NCBI GenBank assembly: GCA_963715025.1
Contig: CAVQQQ010000009.1
Location: forward strand, 1,178,001 to 1,242,000
Length of the DNA stretch: 64,000 bases
Source of the DNA: DASSJT01 sp963715025
Lineage (GTDB): Bacteria; Actinomycetota; Actinomycetes; Actinomycetales; Dermatophilaceae
Direction of reading: 5' to 3'
Positions 27,262 through 37,500 of the stretch are shown here, in pieces. The notes under the pieces were generated by a model. The model was not told the DNA's origin. It did no database searches and worked only from the letters and a program-made list of their open reading frames with translations. Each line of letters starts with the position of its first letter. The stretch's first letter is position 1. Both the position numbers and the translations under genes were made by a program.

Positions 27262-28281
27262 ATGACCGACAGCCTGGGGGAGGTCGGCCTTGCCGAGAAT
27301 GTTTCACGTGAAACACGCCACGATCCCGATCAACACGAGCGCATCGAGATCGCCTCGGCACTCCCGGAGACGGATGGCCAAACGCCCCTTGCCCATGCGA
27401 TTGCCGAGAATGCGCGAAAGCGGATCGCCCTCGTGGGCCGAAAGTTCCCCAAACCAGCGCGACCTCGGGTCATGACAGTCGCCAACCAAAAGGGCGGCGT
27501 CGGCAAGACGACCACGGCCGTGAACATCGCGGCAGCGCTGGCTCAGGCAGGACTCAGCGTGCTCGTTATCGACATCGACCCGCAGGGCAACGCAAGCACG
27601 GCGCTGGGCATCGACCACCACGCGGAAGTGCCGAGCATCTACGACGTCGTTGTCGACGGACAGCCGATGATCGACGTGGTGCAGCAATGCCCCGATGTCC
27701 AGGGGCTCTGGTGTGCGCCGGCGACCATCGACCTCGCCGGCGCCGAGATAGAGCTGGTGTCCTTGGTGGCCCGGGAGACGCGGATGCAGAAGGGAATCGA
27801 CGGCTACTTCGAGGACCTGCGCGCTCGCGGTGCCGAGCTACCCGACTATGTGTTCATCGACTGCCCGCCAAGCCTGGGCCTCCTCACCGTCAACGCCTTC
27901 GTTGCCGCGCCAGAGGTCTTCATCCCCATCCAGTGCGAGTACTACGCGCTTGAGGGTCTGTCCCAGCTTCTCAAGAACATCGAGCTGATCAAGAGCCACC
28001 TCAACCCCGGCCTGCACGTGTCCACCATCCTGATGACGATGTACGACGGCAGGACCCGGCTGTCGGCCCAGGTCGTCGACGAGGTTCGAGCCCATTTCCC
28101 GGGCGAGGTTCTGCAGACGATGGTGCCGCGCTCGGTGCGCATCTCCGAGGCCCCGAGCCACGGTCAGACCGTGATGACGTATGACCCCAACAGCAGTGGC
28201 GCCCTGTCCTACCTGGAAGCCGCCAGCGAGATGGCCGACCGCGGAGCGGCCTTGCTTGCCGAGAGCGCATCACGACCGTGA
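27262..28281 (+). CDS. parA: chromosome partitioning ATPase ParA
   Basis: 339-residue deviant Walker ATPase that moves ParB-parS complexes. Walker A is KGGVGKTTTAVNIA, Walker A' is VIDIDPQGNAS, and Walker B is VFIDCPPSLGLL. ATG at 27262 (MTDSLGEVGLAENVSRET) is chosen because GAGAGGA lies upstream and the NVSRET segment is encoded by a parS site; longer in-frame readings have no ribosome-binding site. The nonconserved leader of about 65 residues precedes PRVMTVANQKGG. Confidence 0.95.
   Translation: MTDSLGEVGLAENVSRETRHDPDQHERIEIASALPETDGQTPLAHAIAENARKRIALVGRKFPKPARPRVMTVANQKGGVGKTTTAVNIAAALAQAGLSVLVIDIDPQGNASTALGIDHHAEVPSIYDVVVDGQPMIDVVQQCPDVQGLWCAPATIDLAGAEIELVSLVARETRMQKGIDGYFEDLRARGAELPDYVFIDCPPSLGLLTVNAFVAAPEVFIPIQCEYYALEGLSQLLKNIELIKSHLNPGLHVSTILMTMYDGRTRLSAQVVDEVRAHFPGEVLQTMVPRSVRISEAPSHGQTVMTYDPNSSGALSYLEAASEMADRGAALLAESASRP
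27300..27315. promoter_or_regulatory. parS site 5, inside parA
   Basis: Exact TGTTTCACGTGAAACA, read through as codons for NVSRET of ParA. Confidence 0.96.
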
Positions 28282-28372
28282 ACGCCTCGACCCCAGTCGC
28301 CAACCTCGCCCAGCCTGGCTGGGCCATCCCGGCTCCGCACCCGAGACCCCCTCAGACCAGCAAGGAACGAGC

Positions 28373-29518
28373 ATGAGCGAAAAGCGTCGCGCACTTGGCC
28401 GTGGCCTCGGTGCCCTGATTCCCAGCGCCCCCTCGGCACAGGCAGCCGCGCGACCGGTTGACGTCTTGTTCAAGGACAACCCCGCTCGGCCCGGGGGCGG
28501 CACGCTTGGCGGGGGGTCTCCGGCCGTCAGCCGGGAAGGGTCCACCCCTGGCAATGGGGTCACTGCGCAGAACGGCTCCGCGCCGACCGCGCCCGAGTCC
28601 GGCTTGACGAGCGGCCTCCCCCCGCAGTCCGGCGGGCAGAACGGCTCGGAATCGCAGGGTGCCGAGCTGGCTCCGGTGCCGGGTGCGTCCTTCGCAGAAC
28701 TGCCGGTGGACTCGATCCGGCCCAACCCGCGCCAGCCACGCTCGGCCTTCGACGAAGACGACATGGCGGAACTGGTGAACAGCATCAAGGAGATCGGAGT
28801 CCTCCAACCCGTCGTCGTGCGCCCGATTCCCGACTCGGAACGCAACGGGGACGCGATCCGCTACGAGCTGATCATGGGCGAGCGGCGGTGGCGCGCCAGC
28901 GAGGAGGCCGGCAGGGAGACTGTTCCCGCCATCATCAAGGAGACGACAGACGACGTCCTCCTGCGTGACGCGCTCCTCGAGAACCTTCACCGCAGCCAGC
29001 TCAACCCCCTCGAGGAGGCAGCCGCCTATCAGCAGCTGCTCGAGGACTTCGGCTGCACTCAGGAAGAACTGGCGAGCCGGATCCACCGCTCGCGTCCCCA
29101 GATCTCCAATACCCTGCGCCTCCTGAGGCTGCCGCCCCTGGTGGCCCGCCGCCTCGCAGCGGGAGTTCTCTCCGCCGGCCACGCCCGGGCCCTGCTCACA
29201 CTGAACGACGGCGCGGCCATGGAGCGGCTCGCCCAGCGCATCGTGGCCGAGGGCCTGTCGGTGCGAAGCGTCGAAGAGATCGTCGCACTCGGTTCAGATG
29301 ACCGGCCCAGCAAGCCACGACGTCCTCGCGCTGGCACCCGGCACCCACAGCTCGATGACGTCGCCGCGCGACTGGCCGACCAGCTTGAGACGCGAGTGGC
29401 GATCGCTCTGGGGCAGCGCAAGGGCAAGGTGACGATCGAGTTCGCCTCGGTCGAGGACCTCAATCGCATCCTGGACGTTATGGGGCTGCACAACGGGATG
29501 CGCGACAGCCAGAACTGA
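28373..29518 (+). CDS. parB: chromosome partitioning protein ParB
   Basis: 381-residue CTP-dependent clamp that loads at parS. It starts MSEKRRALGRGLGALIP (ParA-stimulating tail), then a Pro/Gly/Ser-rich linker of about 80 residues, the NTP-binding GERRWRASEEAGR, the NPLEEAAAYQQL and helix-turn-helix (TQEELASRIHRSRPQISNTL) regions, and a C-terminal dimerisation domain. ATG at 28373, 91 bases after parA. Confidence 0.96.
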   Translation: MSEKRRALGRGLGALIPSAPSAQAAARPVDVLFKDNPARPGGGTLGGGSPAVSREGSTPGNGVTAQNGSAPTAPESGLTSGLPPQSGGQNGSESQGAELAPVPGASFAELPVDSIRPNPRQPRSAFDEDDMAELVNSIKEIGVLQPVVVRPIPDSERNGDAIRYELIMGERRWRASEEAGRETVPAIIKETTDDVLLRDALLENLHRSQLNPLEEAAAYQQLLEDFGCTQEELASRIHRSRPQISNTLRLLRLPPLVARRLAAGVLSAGHARALLTLNDGAAMERLAQRIVAEGLSVRSVEEIVALGSDDRPSKPRRPRAGTRHPQLDDVAARLADQLETRVAIALGQRKGKVTIEFASVEDLNRILDVMGLHNGMRDSQN

Positions 29519-29625
29519 ACCCTCCAGGCCCACGGGAGGTGACCAAATTCCCTGTCTTGCAATGGAATTGGCGACTACGCAGCATACGTGAGCAAGGGCA
29601 ACGCCGAGTTGACGGGTCAATGCAA

Positions 29626-29658
29626 ACCGCCCCTGCCCCTCAGGGGGACGGAGGCGGT
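29626..29658. terminator. hairpin between convergent parB and trxA
   Basis: ACCGCC (29626-29631) pairs with GGCGGT (29653-29658), with an inner CCCCT-CAGGGG stem. No U-tract; it could serve both strands. Confidence 0.45.
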
Positions 29659-29675
29659 CGCGCAAACGCGGCTGA

Positions 29676-30002
29676 TCAGGCGATGAAGTCCTCGAGCTCG
29701 CGAACCAGGCGCGGCTTCGGCATGGCGCCCACGAGGGTCTTGACCAGCTCGCCACCCTTGTAGACGTGCATGGTGGGGATGCTCACGATGCCGTAACGGC
29801 CGGTGACCTGCGGGTTCTCGTCGGTGTTGAGCTTGACGACCTGGATCTTGTCGGCGTGCTCCGTGGCGAGCTCCTCCAGCACCGGGGCGACGGCACGGCA
29901 CGGTCCGCACCACGGCGCCCAGAAGTCCACGAGGACGGGCTTGTCGCTTTGCAGGACGTCGGCCTCGAAGGTGGCGTCGGTGGTCTCCTTGGTGGCTCCC
30001 AT
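29676..30002 (-). CDS. trxA: thioredoxin
   Basis: 108-residue thioredoxin with the active site WAPWCGPCR and cis-Pro loop SIPTMHVYKGGE. It is reduced by the TrxB encoded just upstream. It ends next to parB; the cwlM amidase gene found between trx and parB in mycobacteria is absent. Confidence 0.96.
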   Translation of the reverse strand: MGATKETTDATFEADVLQSDKPVLVDFWAPWCGPCRAVAPVLEELATEHADKIQVVKLNTDENPQVTGRYGIVSIPTMHVYKGGELVKTLVGAMPKPRLVRELEDFIA

Positions 30003-30097
30003 CTGGTGGGGCTCCTTCCGGTGGGTGCGTGTAACTCGCGGACGGTGGTGCTTTGGTCAACGCCGAAGGACCGCTGGGTATGCCGGCCCCAACACTG

Positions 30098-31108
30098 TCA
30101 GCCTGCGCCGACAGTCGTCTCCTCCGCGAGGCTGCTGGTCAGGGCCTGGTCGACGGCCGGGGCAGCTGCCTCGTGGTGCTCGGCGAGGAAACGCTCCGCG
30201 TCGAGGGCGGCGGCACAGCCGGTACCGGCCGCGGTGACCGCCTGGCGGTAAGTGTGGTCGACGAGGTCGCCGCAGGCGAAGACGCCATCGACGCTGGTCA
30301 GGGTGGTGCGTCCCTTCGCCTTGACGTAGCCGGCCTCGTCGAGGTCGACCATGCCCTTGATGAGGTCGCTGCGTGGGTCGTGCCCGATGGCGACGAACAT
30401 GCCGGTGACCGCCAGCTCGCGGGTGGCGCCGGTCTTGGTGTCGCGAAGGGTGACGCCGGTGAGCTTGTCCTCGCCGTGCACCTCGACGACCTCGGAGTTC
30501 CAGGCAAAGGAGATCTTGGGGTTGGCGAACGCGCGGTCGGCCATGATCTTCGATGCGCGAAGCTCGTCGCGCCGGTGGACGATCGTGACCGACCTGGCGA
30601 ACTTGGTCAGGAACGTGGCCTCCTCGATCGCGGAGTCGCCGCCGCCCACCACGATGATGTCCTGGTCGCGGAAGAAGAACCCGTCGCAGGTGGCGCACCA
30701 CGACACGCCATGGCCGGAGAGCCGTTTCTCGTTGTCGAGCCCGATCTCGCGGTAGGCCGAGCCCATCGCGAGGATGACCGCGTGCGCGGTGTACGTCTTG
30801 CCGTAGCTGTCAGTGACCGTCTTGACCGGGCCGATGAGGTCGACTGCGGTCACGTCGTCGGTGATGATCTCGGCGCCGAACCGCTCCGCCTGGGCACGCA
30901 TGTTCTCCATCAGCTCCGGGCCCATGACGCCGTCGCGGAAACCGGGGAAGTTCTCGACCTCGGTCGTGTTCATCAGGGCCCCGCCGGCGGTCACCGCACC
31001 CTCGAACACCAGCGGCTTGAGGTTGGCGCGGGCGGCGTAGACGGCGGCGGTGTAGCCCGCCGGGCCGGATCCGATGATGATGACGCTGCGGACATCGGCG
31101 GTGCTCAC
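30098..31108 (-). CDS. trxB: thioredoxin-disulfide reductase
   Basis: 336-residue FAD/NADPH enzyme. FAD motif GSGPAGYTAAVYAARA, redox-active CATCDG, NADPH motif VVGGGDSAIEEA and C-terminal ACGDLVDHTYRQAVTAAGTG. It transfers electrons to thioredoxin; the two genes lie 95 bases apart on the same strand, downstream of sigM as in mycobacteria, where SigM and redox genes are neighbours. Confidence 0.96.
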   Translation of the reverse strand: MSTADVRSVIIIGSGPAGYTAAVYAARANLKPLVFEGAVTAGGALMNTTEVENFPGFRDGVMGPELMENMRAQAERFGAEIITDDVTAVDLIGPVKTVTDSYGKTYTAHAVILAMGSAYREIGLDNEKRLSGHGVSWCATCDGFFFRDQDIIVVGGGDSAIEEATFLTKFARSVTIVHRRDELRASKIMADRAFANPKISFAWNSEVVEVHGEDKLTGVTLRDTKTGATRELAVTGMFVAIGHDPRSDLIKGMVDLDEAGYVKAKGRTTLTSVDGVFACGDLVDHTYRQAVTAAGTGCAAALDAERFLAEHHEAAAPAVDQALTSSLAEETTVGAG

Positions 31109-31241
31109 GAGTACTGCCCCTTGTGGTCGAAGCGGGGATCCACCGCAACATGCGGTGGTCGAAGGCGTGAACCGATCCTACGGCGCGTTTGTTCCCCCAG
31201 TGCGAGGGCACACAGGGCGCGCACCGAGCTCTTGCCGAACC

Positions 31242-31991
31242 TCAGGGCTGAAGTCGGATCGGACCCGCAAGGAGGCCTGGTGCGGTCAGGCTGCAGGCCC
31301 GCAAGACGACGTATGCCGTCGCGCCGGTTCCCTGCCCGACGACGAGGACGGCAGCCGGCCGGCCGTCGAACGTGGCGAGATCCGCCGCGATCGGTTCCTG
31401 CGGCGCCGCACCCAGCGCCTCGCCGCAGGCCCGGACCCCGGCCGGGGTCGCGAGCGGCCCGATGGCCGATGACTCAGCAGCCGTGGGGGAGAGGGGAGGC
31501 GAAGTGGAGGCCAGGAGCGCGCGCGCCTGACCTGCGAGGCCCTGGCTGAGGTATGCCGTGCCGGTCTTTCGCACGGTCACCTCACCCGCCGTTGCCGCGC
31601 CATTGCCTTGGGCGAGCTGTGGCAGGCTCTTTTCCTGGCCCGAGTCGGCACCGGACGCAGTCAGGGGGCGGTCCCTGCCGAAGACTGCGCTCAGGCCACC
31701 CGGAGATGTCCCTGTGGCCAGTGGCACTCCGACGAGGAGCACGGCCGCGGCACTGGCGGCGGCAATGATCGCGGTGCCTAAGGGATGTCGGCGTCGAAGC
31801 GGGACCACTCCCGAGCCCCCAGCGACCGCCGGCCGGGGGCCCACCGCAGCTTCGTGCTCGAGAGCGGCTGTGATCCGGGCGGCCAGGTCAGCAGGCATGG
31901 GTCCGGGCTCTGGAAGGGAGGACAGGAGCGCACGCATACCGGTGGGGTCGACCTCGGGCGACTCCTCGGCCGGCGGGCGGGGGCCAGTCAC
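31242..31991 (-). CDS. membrane-anchored anti-sigma factor candidate
   Basis: 249-residue protein: a cytoplasmic N-terminus of about 70 residues (MRALLSSLPEPGPMPADLAARITAAL), one transmembrane helix (about 73-93, AIIAAASAAAVLLVGVPLA) and an extracellular Ala/Ser-rich C-terminus ending with a compact VLVVGQGTGATAYVVL domain. GTG at 31991 follows GGAGG. It lies 73 bases downstream of sigM, in the position of the SigM anti-sigma gene of mycobacteria. No zinc HxxxCxxC motif is present. Confidence 0.75.
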   Translation of the reverse strand: MTGPRPPAEESPEVDPTGMRALLSSLPEPGPMPADLAARITAALEHEAAVGPRPAVAGGSGVVPLRRRHPLGTAIIAAASAAAVLLVGVPLATGTSPGGLSAVFGRDRPLTASGADSGQEKSLPQLAQGNGAATAGEVTVRKTGTAYLSQGLAGQARALLASTSPPLSPTAAESSAIGPLATPAGVRACGEALGAAPQEPIAADLATFDGRPAAVLVVGQGTGATAYVVLRACSLTAPGLLAGPIRLQP

Positions 31992-32064
31992 GGCATCCTC
32001 CAAGGACTCGTGGTGATCGGGACAGGCGTCGGGCACACGGGTGCCCGCGCACGTGGGTTCGACG

Positions 32065-32628
32065 TCATGGCGAGGCCGTTGGTTCCCGATCCGGCGTGGA
32101 CAGCATCGCCGCGAGCGCCTCACGGCCCCGGAAGCACCGTGACTTCACGGTTCCCTCGGCGACCTCCAGGATCTGGGCGGCCTCGGCCACGGGCAGGCCG
32201 TGCATGTCCACCAGCACCAGAGCCACTCGTTGCGCCTGGGGAAGCCGGGCCAGGGCAGCGTGAACGTCCAGACGAGTTTCGAGACTGGCATGCGCATCGC
32301 GGGGTTCGACCAGCTCGAACTCGGACAGCCGGCTTGTGGGCTTTATGCGCCTCAGTCGATCGAGGCATGCGTTGACGACGATGCGGTGCAGCCAGGTGGT
32401 GACGGCGGCATCGCCACGATACGAGTCGGCGTGACGGTAGGCCGCGATGAAGGCGTCTTGCACGCAGTCGGCGGCCATTTCCCGATCCCGGGTGGTGCGG
32501 ACGGCAACGGCCCACATGCGGTCCCGGTGGCGGCGGAACAGTTCGCCGAAGGCATCGGTGTCGCCCGAGAGGTGGCGGCGGACCAGCTCGCGATCGTCGC
32601 ACTCCCGCAGTGGCACAACCCCCGACAT
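32065..32628 (-). CDS. sigM: ECF RNA polymerase sigma factor, SigM type
   Basis: 187-residue ECF sigma with region 2 (GDTDAFGELFRRHRDRMWA, DCVQDAFIAAYRHADSY, TWLHRIVVNACLDRLR) and region 4 (LPQAQRVALVLVDMHGL, LEVAEGTVKSRCFRGRE). ATG at 32628 (MSGVVPLRECDDREL) is preferred; longer reading adds 45 unsupported residues. Synteny with murJ, the anti-sigma and trxB supports the SigM name. Confidence 0.92.
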   Translation of the reverse strand: MSGVVPLRECDDRELVRRHLSGDTDAFGELFRRHRDRMWAVAVRTTRDREMAADCVQDAFIAAYRHADSYRGDAAVTTWLHRIVVNACLDRLRRIKPTSRLSEFELVEPRDAHASLETRLDVHAALARLPQAQRVALVLVDMHGLPVAEAAQILEVAEGTVKSRCFRGREALAAMLSTPDREPTASP

Positions 32629-32713
32629 GCTCCGCCTCGCTGAACTGACGTGGACATTGGTGGTCCGAGTCGCCGGGCTGCGGGATCGCTGTGGCGCAGC
32701 GGCTCGGTGAGGC

Positions 32714-35657
32714 TCATCCCTTGGCCGTGACCTCGGCCAGGGTTGCGCGATAGGCACCGTCACTCACCCGCGACACGCGGGTGAACCAGACGATGAGGTA
32801 CTGGCCCGAAGCGCCGCCGGTAACGCGGATGGTGATATCACCCGACTTGTCGGAGGATGACCCGACCTTGGTCGCCCCGTCAAGGCTGCGGTCGGGGGCG
32901 AGGTAGAGGTCAAAGGTCGAAGGGTCGGGAAGCGTCACTGTAACCTCCGAGGGCTTGACCGTCTGGCCGAAGTCAAGGATCACCCCCGCACCGTCCTTGA
33001 GCCCACCCATATCGGCGGTCTGGTAGCCCTCCGAGCTCCAGTACGTGTCCTTCTTGCCGTCCCAGACCCGCCCGGCCTCGCCGTTGCGCTCCTGGCCGTC
33101 GCCCTGGGGATCGAACCCCGAGGCACTCAAGAACGCCAGTTTGCGGTCGGGCGAGTCCTCGGTCGTGTTTTGGCTCGGCGGAACGGTCACAGTCTGTGGC
33201 GGTGCGGTCACGGCGACCGTGCGAGTCGTCGAAGGCAGCGGTGGGATGCCCACGTCGCTATTGGAGCCGATCTGGCTGGCGCCGAAAAGTCCGACAAGGA
33301 GGGCGGCGACGACGAATCCGGCCACGATCAGCAGGGCGAGTTTCGACTGGCCGCGGGTCGGCGCCGCGGCGGTGTCCGCGGGGAGCATGGGCAGCGGCGG
33401 CTCGAGGTCTTCGTGGGCACCGAGCAGCGCCTGGTCGAGGGAGATGCGGTGACGCTCGGCCTCTTCCTCCTCGGCCTGGCGATAGGCGCGCCGCTCCGCG
33501 GCTCGCTCTGCGGCGGCCTTGGCGAAGATTCCCACGCGCTGTGATACCGCTCCCGCCGCGTGGCCGGCGGCACCCAAGGCCGAGCCGACCGCGCCGGCAA
33601 CTGCCGCCGCTGTCGGCGCCTCGGCAACGCCCTCGTGCCGACCATGAGCTCCCTGGCGAGTGCCCGCGCCCGGCTCAGTCCACGTAGGCCAGCGGAACGG
33701 CTCGGTCTCGGCTTCCACAGCGCCCGATCCGGGCTCCGTCCGATCCTCTGACAGCTCAGTGCCGGTCCTGCTCGAAGGAGAGGCTGTAGTGGGTTCGGCG
33801 GCCGAGCCGACAGCGGTCGGCTCCACGCCCGCCGGCTCGAGCCTGGGCTTCGAGTCCTCGGCGCCCGTGTCCGCAGCAGGCCCTCCGACTGTGGAGGGTG
33901 ACTCCGCAGTCGGCGGGACCGGAGTCATGATCTCGGTGGGGGCGGAGCCATGGCGAGCCGACGACGAGGACGTTGACGCGGAAGCACTCCCGGCCGTCGT
34001 GGGGCCCGGCGCCGCGTCCGGTGACCGGCCGCCGGACGCGGGCGCTTCCCTTGTCCAATCCGACTCAGCCCGCTGGTCCGGCTCGACCGGGACAGTGGCC
34101 ACAAGACCGCCTGATGTCGGGACGTCGGGATCCTCGTCGCTCGCTGGAGTTGCCTGCGGCTCTGGCTCGCTCACACCCGGGGGCTGATGCGCGGTTCGAG
34201 GCTCAGCCGCGGAATCCCCTGCGGCCTGGGGGGATTCGGCGGAAGCGGCAGTCTCGGCGGCCTCCCGAGCTGGAAGCTTCTCCAGCGTCGCCTCCGAGTC
34301 GGCCACTGGCGCATCCGGCCGAGTGGCTGGGGCAGGCGGACCCACCATCGATTCGGCAGCGGCCGGCATCGCGGTATGCGGGGGTAGCGGAGTCGGTGGG
34401 CGGACCGCGTGATGCGCGATCGTCGGCTCATCCGAATACGGCGCCTCGGCTGCGGCGGGGGGAGGCTGCGACTCCGGCCCGGCCGAGGGGGCCGGCGACG
34501 ACGCTGGCGGGGTGCGGGTTGGCGATCCCGCCGTCGGCTCAACGGCCGTTGGCCCGACAGCCCTGGGCTCAACGGCTCGTGGGCTCGACAGCCCTGGGTT
34601 CAACGGCGGCTGGCAGGGTGGCTGTGGGCTGGGTGGCTCTGGGCTGGGTGGCTGTGGGCAGGATGGCCGTGGGTTGGATGGCTGTCGTTTGGGCGGCCGT
34701 GGGTTGACCGGCCGTGGGTTGAGCGGTTGCAGCTCCCGCCACCGCGATCGCGGCACCTGCCGGCTCCGCCGCTCCCGGCGAGGGAGTATGGACGCGGGAG
34801 GGCAGCCCAAACCGGGGCGCGGGTGCCGGCGGAGCCGGCTTCTGGACCATCCGTCCGATCGGGGTCAGCGACCATGGCGCGATCTGGGCGGCAAAGTCTC
34901 CGGGCGACACCGGTCCCTGGTTGCGGTTGAGCGTCAGCCGGCACAGCGCGTCGAGGTCGCTGGGCACACCCGCGGCGATCTCCGAAGGGGCTGGCACGCC
35001 ACCCACCACCCGGGGGGCACGCTCCAGACCACCCGCGTCGGTGTCCAGGGGCCATCTGCTCGTGAGACCGGCATACGCCAGCGCCACCGAGCCAACCGCG
35101 TCGATCCTGGCCGCCTCATCGGACTCCACGTCGTCAGAGCCGGCGAGCGCCGCAGCGACCGCCAGGCCGGCGACCTTCACCGAGCCGTCCTGAGTGCGCA
35201 GGATCTGGCTGGGGGAGAGCATGAGGTGGTGGAGCCCGCGCTGGCCGGCTGCGTCCAGCGCGGTCGCCGTCTCCCCGACCATTCGGCGCACCTCTTCGGC
35301 CGGCAGGCCGCCCTGGGCCAGCAGCGAGGTGAGGGTGTGAGCGCCGTGCAGGGACTCCTCGACGACGAACGCGAGGCCCTCGGACACGCCGACGTCGAGC
35401 ACGCGCACCAGTCGAGGGTTGTCGAGCCCCGCAGCGCGTCGCGCGGCATCGACGGCGGCCTCCGCGTGCTCGTGCGTGGCGGGGAAGCACAGCAGCTCGA
35501 CCTCGCGCTCCAGCGTCTGGTCCTGGGCAGACCACCGCTCGGCCCCGCGCAGCTGTGCCAGTCGGCGCTGCGCCGTGTAGCGCTCCGCCAGGACGGATCC
35601 TGGTCCAATGCCGTGCAACGCCAGCTCCCTTACCTCATCGTCCGCGTGCGGCCACAT
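32714..35657 (-). pseudogene. pseudokinase-discoidin membrane protein, frameshifted
   Basis: One gene read in two frames. The first frame (35657 to about 34580) encodes a protein-kinase-like domain without catalytic residues: no VAIK Lys, HHLMLSP in place of HRD, VAGLAV in place of DFG. A Pro/Thr/Ala repeat linker follows, where the frame changes near 34577; one inserted base there restores repeats of AVEPT and AVEPR. The second frame continues the linker, a coiled basic segment, a transmembrane helix (LALLIVAGFVVAALLVGLFG) and an extracellular discoidin-like domain (RVWDGKKDTYWSSEG). The mycobacterial counterpart is the C-terminal pseudokinase part of MviN (Rv3910), which binds FhaA. The start is one base after the murJ stop. 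Confidence 0.85.
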
Positions 35658-35658
35658 C

Positions 35659-37500
35659 CTAGGTGGTGTGGATGGGAGGGCCACCCGAGCGGCGACCCGG
35701 GATTCGTCTGAGCAGGGGACCCAGGAGTTCGGCCACCTCGCGCACCCGCAACGCATGGGCCACACCCAGCACGATCACCAAGAAGACCACGACCGCCAGG
35801 GCCAACGTGACCGCGCGGGCCACCAGTGAGTCGTTGGCACCGGTGCCGACCACCCAGACGAGCGCCCAGGCGACCGCGCCCGCGATGAGCGATGCCAGTG
35901 TCATCCGGAGGTACATGCGGGTCGTACTGCGCAGGTGGAGGGATCCCATCCGGCGGCGCAGCAGCACGAAGCCCAGCACCGCCGCCGTCAGGTTGCTGAG
36001 GGTCTGGCCGATGCCCACCAGCGTTCCCGTGAAGCCCGGGCTGACGAACGCGGCTGCCACATTGACCACGGTGGCGACGATCGTGACGACGACCTGCAGG
36101 TAGAACGGGGTCTTGGCGTCCTCGTAGGCGTAATAGACCCGCTGGATCAGGTAGACCCAGCCGAACGGCACGATGCCCACGAGCATGGCCATCATCACCG
36201 AGGCCACGGCACGGGTCTGGTCGGGTGGGTTGGCGAACAGCACCACGCTGACGGCGAGCGGGCCCAGGACCAGGCCCGCGATCGTGCCAGGCACGAGGAG
36301 GACGGCCGGCATCCGCAGCCCTCGGCCGAGGTCGGCGATCACGGCGTCGTGGCGGCCCTCATGCACAGACCGCGAGAGCCGGGTGAACAGCGCCGTCACC
36401 AGGGAGACGGTAACGAGCGAGTGGGGCAGCATGAAGAGAAGGAACGCGTTGCTGTAGCCCAGTTTCCCGGCAACGACGAGCCCCTGCTCCTCGGCCAGGT
36501 GGGTGGAGCGGGTGAGGACTCGGGACGTCACGATGAAGCCGAGCTGGCTCACGCCCACCGCGGCAAACGTCCACAGGGCGACCCGCGACGCGGAGCGGAG
36601 GCCCACGCCCCGGAATCCCCAGACCGGGCGGTAGCGGAATCCGCTGCGCCGCAAGGGAATGACGAGAGCAACCGCTTGTACGACAACGCCCAGCGTGGTG
36701 GTGCCGGCCAGCACCCAGATCATGGTCGGAGTCCAGTCCTCGACGGCAGCCTGGCGCGGCAGGTTCAGGTAGAACCAGACCAGCCCGGCGATACCCACGA
36801 TGTTGGCCAGGGCAGGCACCCACATGTATGCCGCGAACTGGCCCCGGGCGTTCAGTACCTGTCCCAGCACGGTGTAAAGGGCATAGAAGAAGATCTGCGG
36901 CAGGCAGATCAGCGCGAAGGTGGTGCTGAGGTGGCGGGTCTCGGCCGTCCAGCCGCCCGAGTAGAGCGCCACGAGCAGCGGCGCTGCCGCGGTGACCAGC
37001 ACGGTGGCCCCGAGCATGATGGTCATCGAGAGGGTGATGACTCGGTTGACGAACTCCTGACCCCCGTCCTTGTGGCTCGCCGCCCCCGTGATCTGGGGGA
37101 CGAGCACGGCGTTGAGGATGCCCCCGGCCAGGAGCAGGTAGAACTGATTGGGCAGGTTGTTGGCGACGTCGAATGCATCGGAGGCCAGGAAGCCGACGCC
37201 CAGCACACCGGCCAGCAGCGCGGACCGAAGCATTCCCAGGACGCGAGACACGATCGTGCCGGCCGCCATGATCGCGCCGCTGCGGGCAAGGCTGCGGGTG
37301 GCACGCTGGCCGCTCGGACCCTCCAAGGCCTCCTCCACAAGGGCCTCGTCCGATGGGGCCTCCTCTGCCGACGTCCCTTCCACCAAGCCCCCATTCGCGG
37401 TGGACTCGTCGGCCCCCACGGGGATGCGAGACTCCGGCGTGGTGCCGGCACTCTGGTCAGCACCCTGGCTCGCGCGGGGAGTGGGCCCCTCGGTCGTCAT
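35659..37500 (-). CDS. murJ: lipid II flippase MurJ
   Basis: 613-residue MOP-superfamily transporter of peptidoglycan precursor with about 14 membrane helices. Conserved regions include SRVLGMLRSALLAGVLG, the AFDVANNLPNQFYLLLAGG segment and NAVLVPQI. An acidic cytoplasmic leader of about 75 residues precedes the first helix. ATG at 37500 overlaps the stop of the DUF6049 gene by four bases; a start 42 codons earlier is rejected. Here the pseudokinase is a separate gene, not fused as in Mycobacterium. Confidence 0.95.
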   Translation of the reverse strand: MTTEGPTPRASQGADQSAGTTPESRIPVGADESTANGGLVEGTSAEEAPSDEALVEEALEGPSGQRATRSLARSGAIMAAGTIVSRVLGMLRSALLAGVLGVGFLASDAFDVANNLPNQFYLLLAGGILNAVLVPQITGAASHKDGGQEFVNRVITLSMTIMLGATVLVTAAAPLLVALYSGGWTAETRHLSTTFALICLPQIFFYALYTVLGQVLNARGQFAAYMWVPALANIVGIAGLVWFYLNLPRQAAVEDWTPTMIWVLAGTTTLGVVVQAVALVIPLRRSGFRYRPVWGFRGVGLRSASRVALWTFAAVGVSQLGFIVTSRVLTRSTHLAEEQGLVVAGKLGYSNAFLLFMLPHSLVTVSLVTALFTRLSRSVHEGRHDAVIADLGRGLRMPAVLLVPGTIAGLVLGPLAVSVVLFANPPDQTRAVASVMMAMLVGIVPFGWVYLIQRVYYAYEDAKTPFYLQVVVTIVATVVNVAAAFVSPGFTGTLVGIGQTLSNLTAAVLGFVLLRRRMGSLHLRSTTRMYLRMTLASLIAGAVAWALVWVVGTGANDSLVARAVTLALAVVVFLVIVLGVAHALRVREVAELLGPLLRRIPGRRSGGPPIHTT

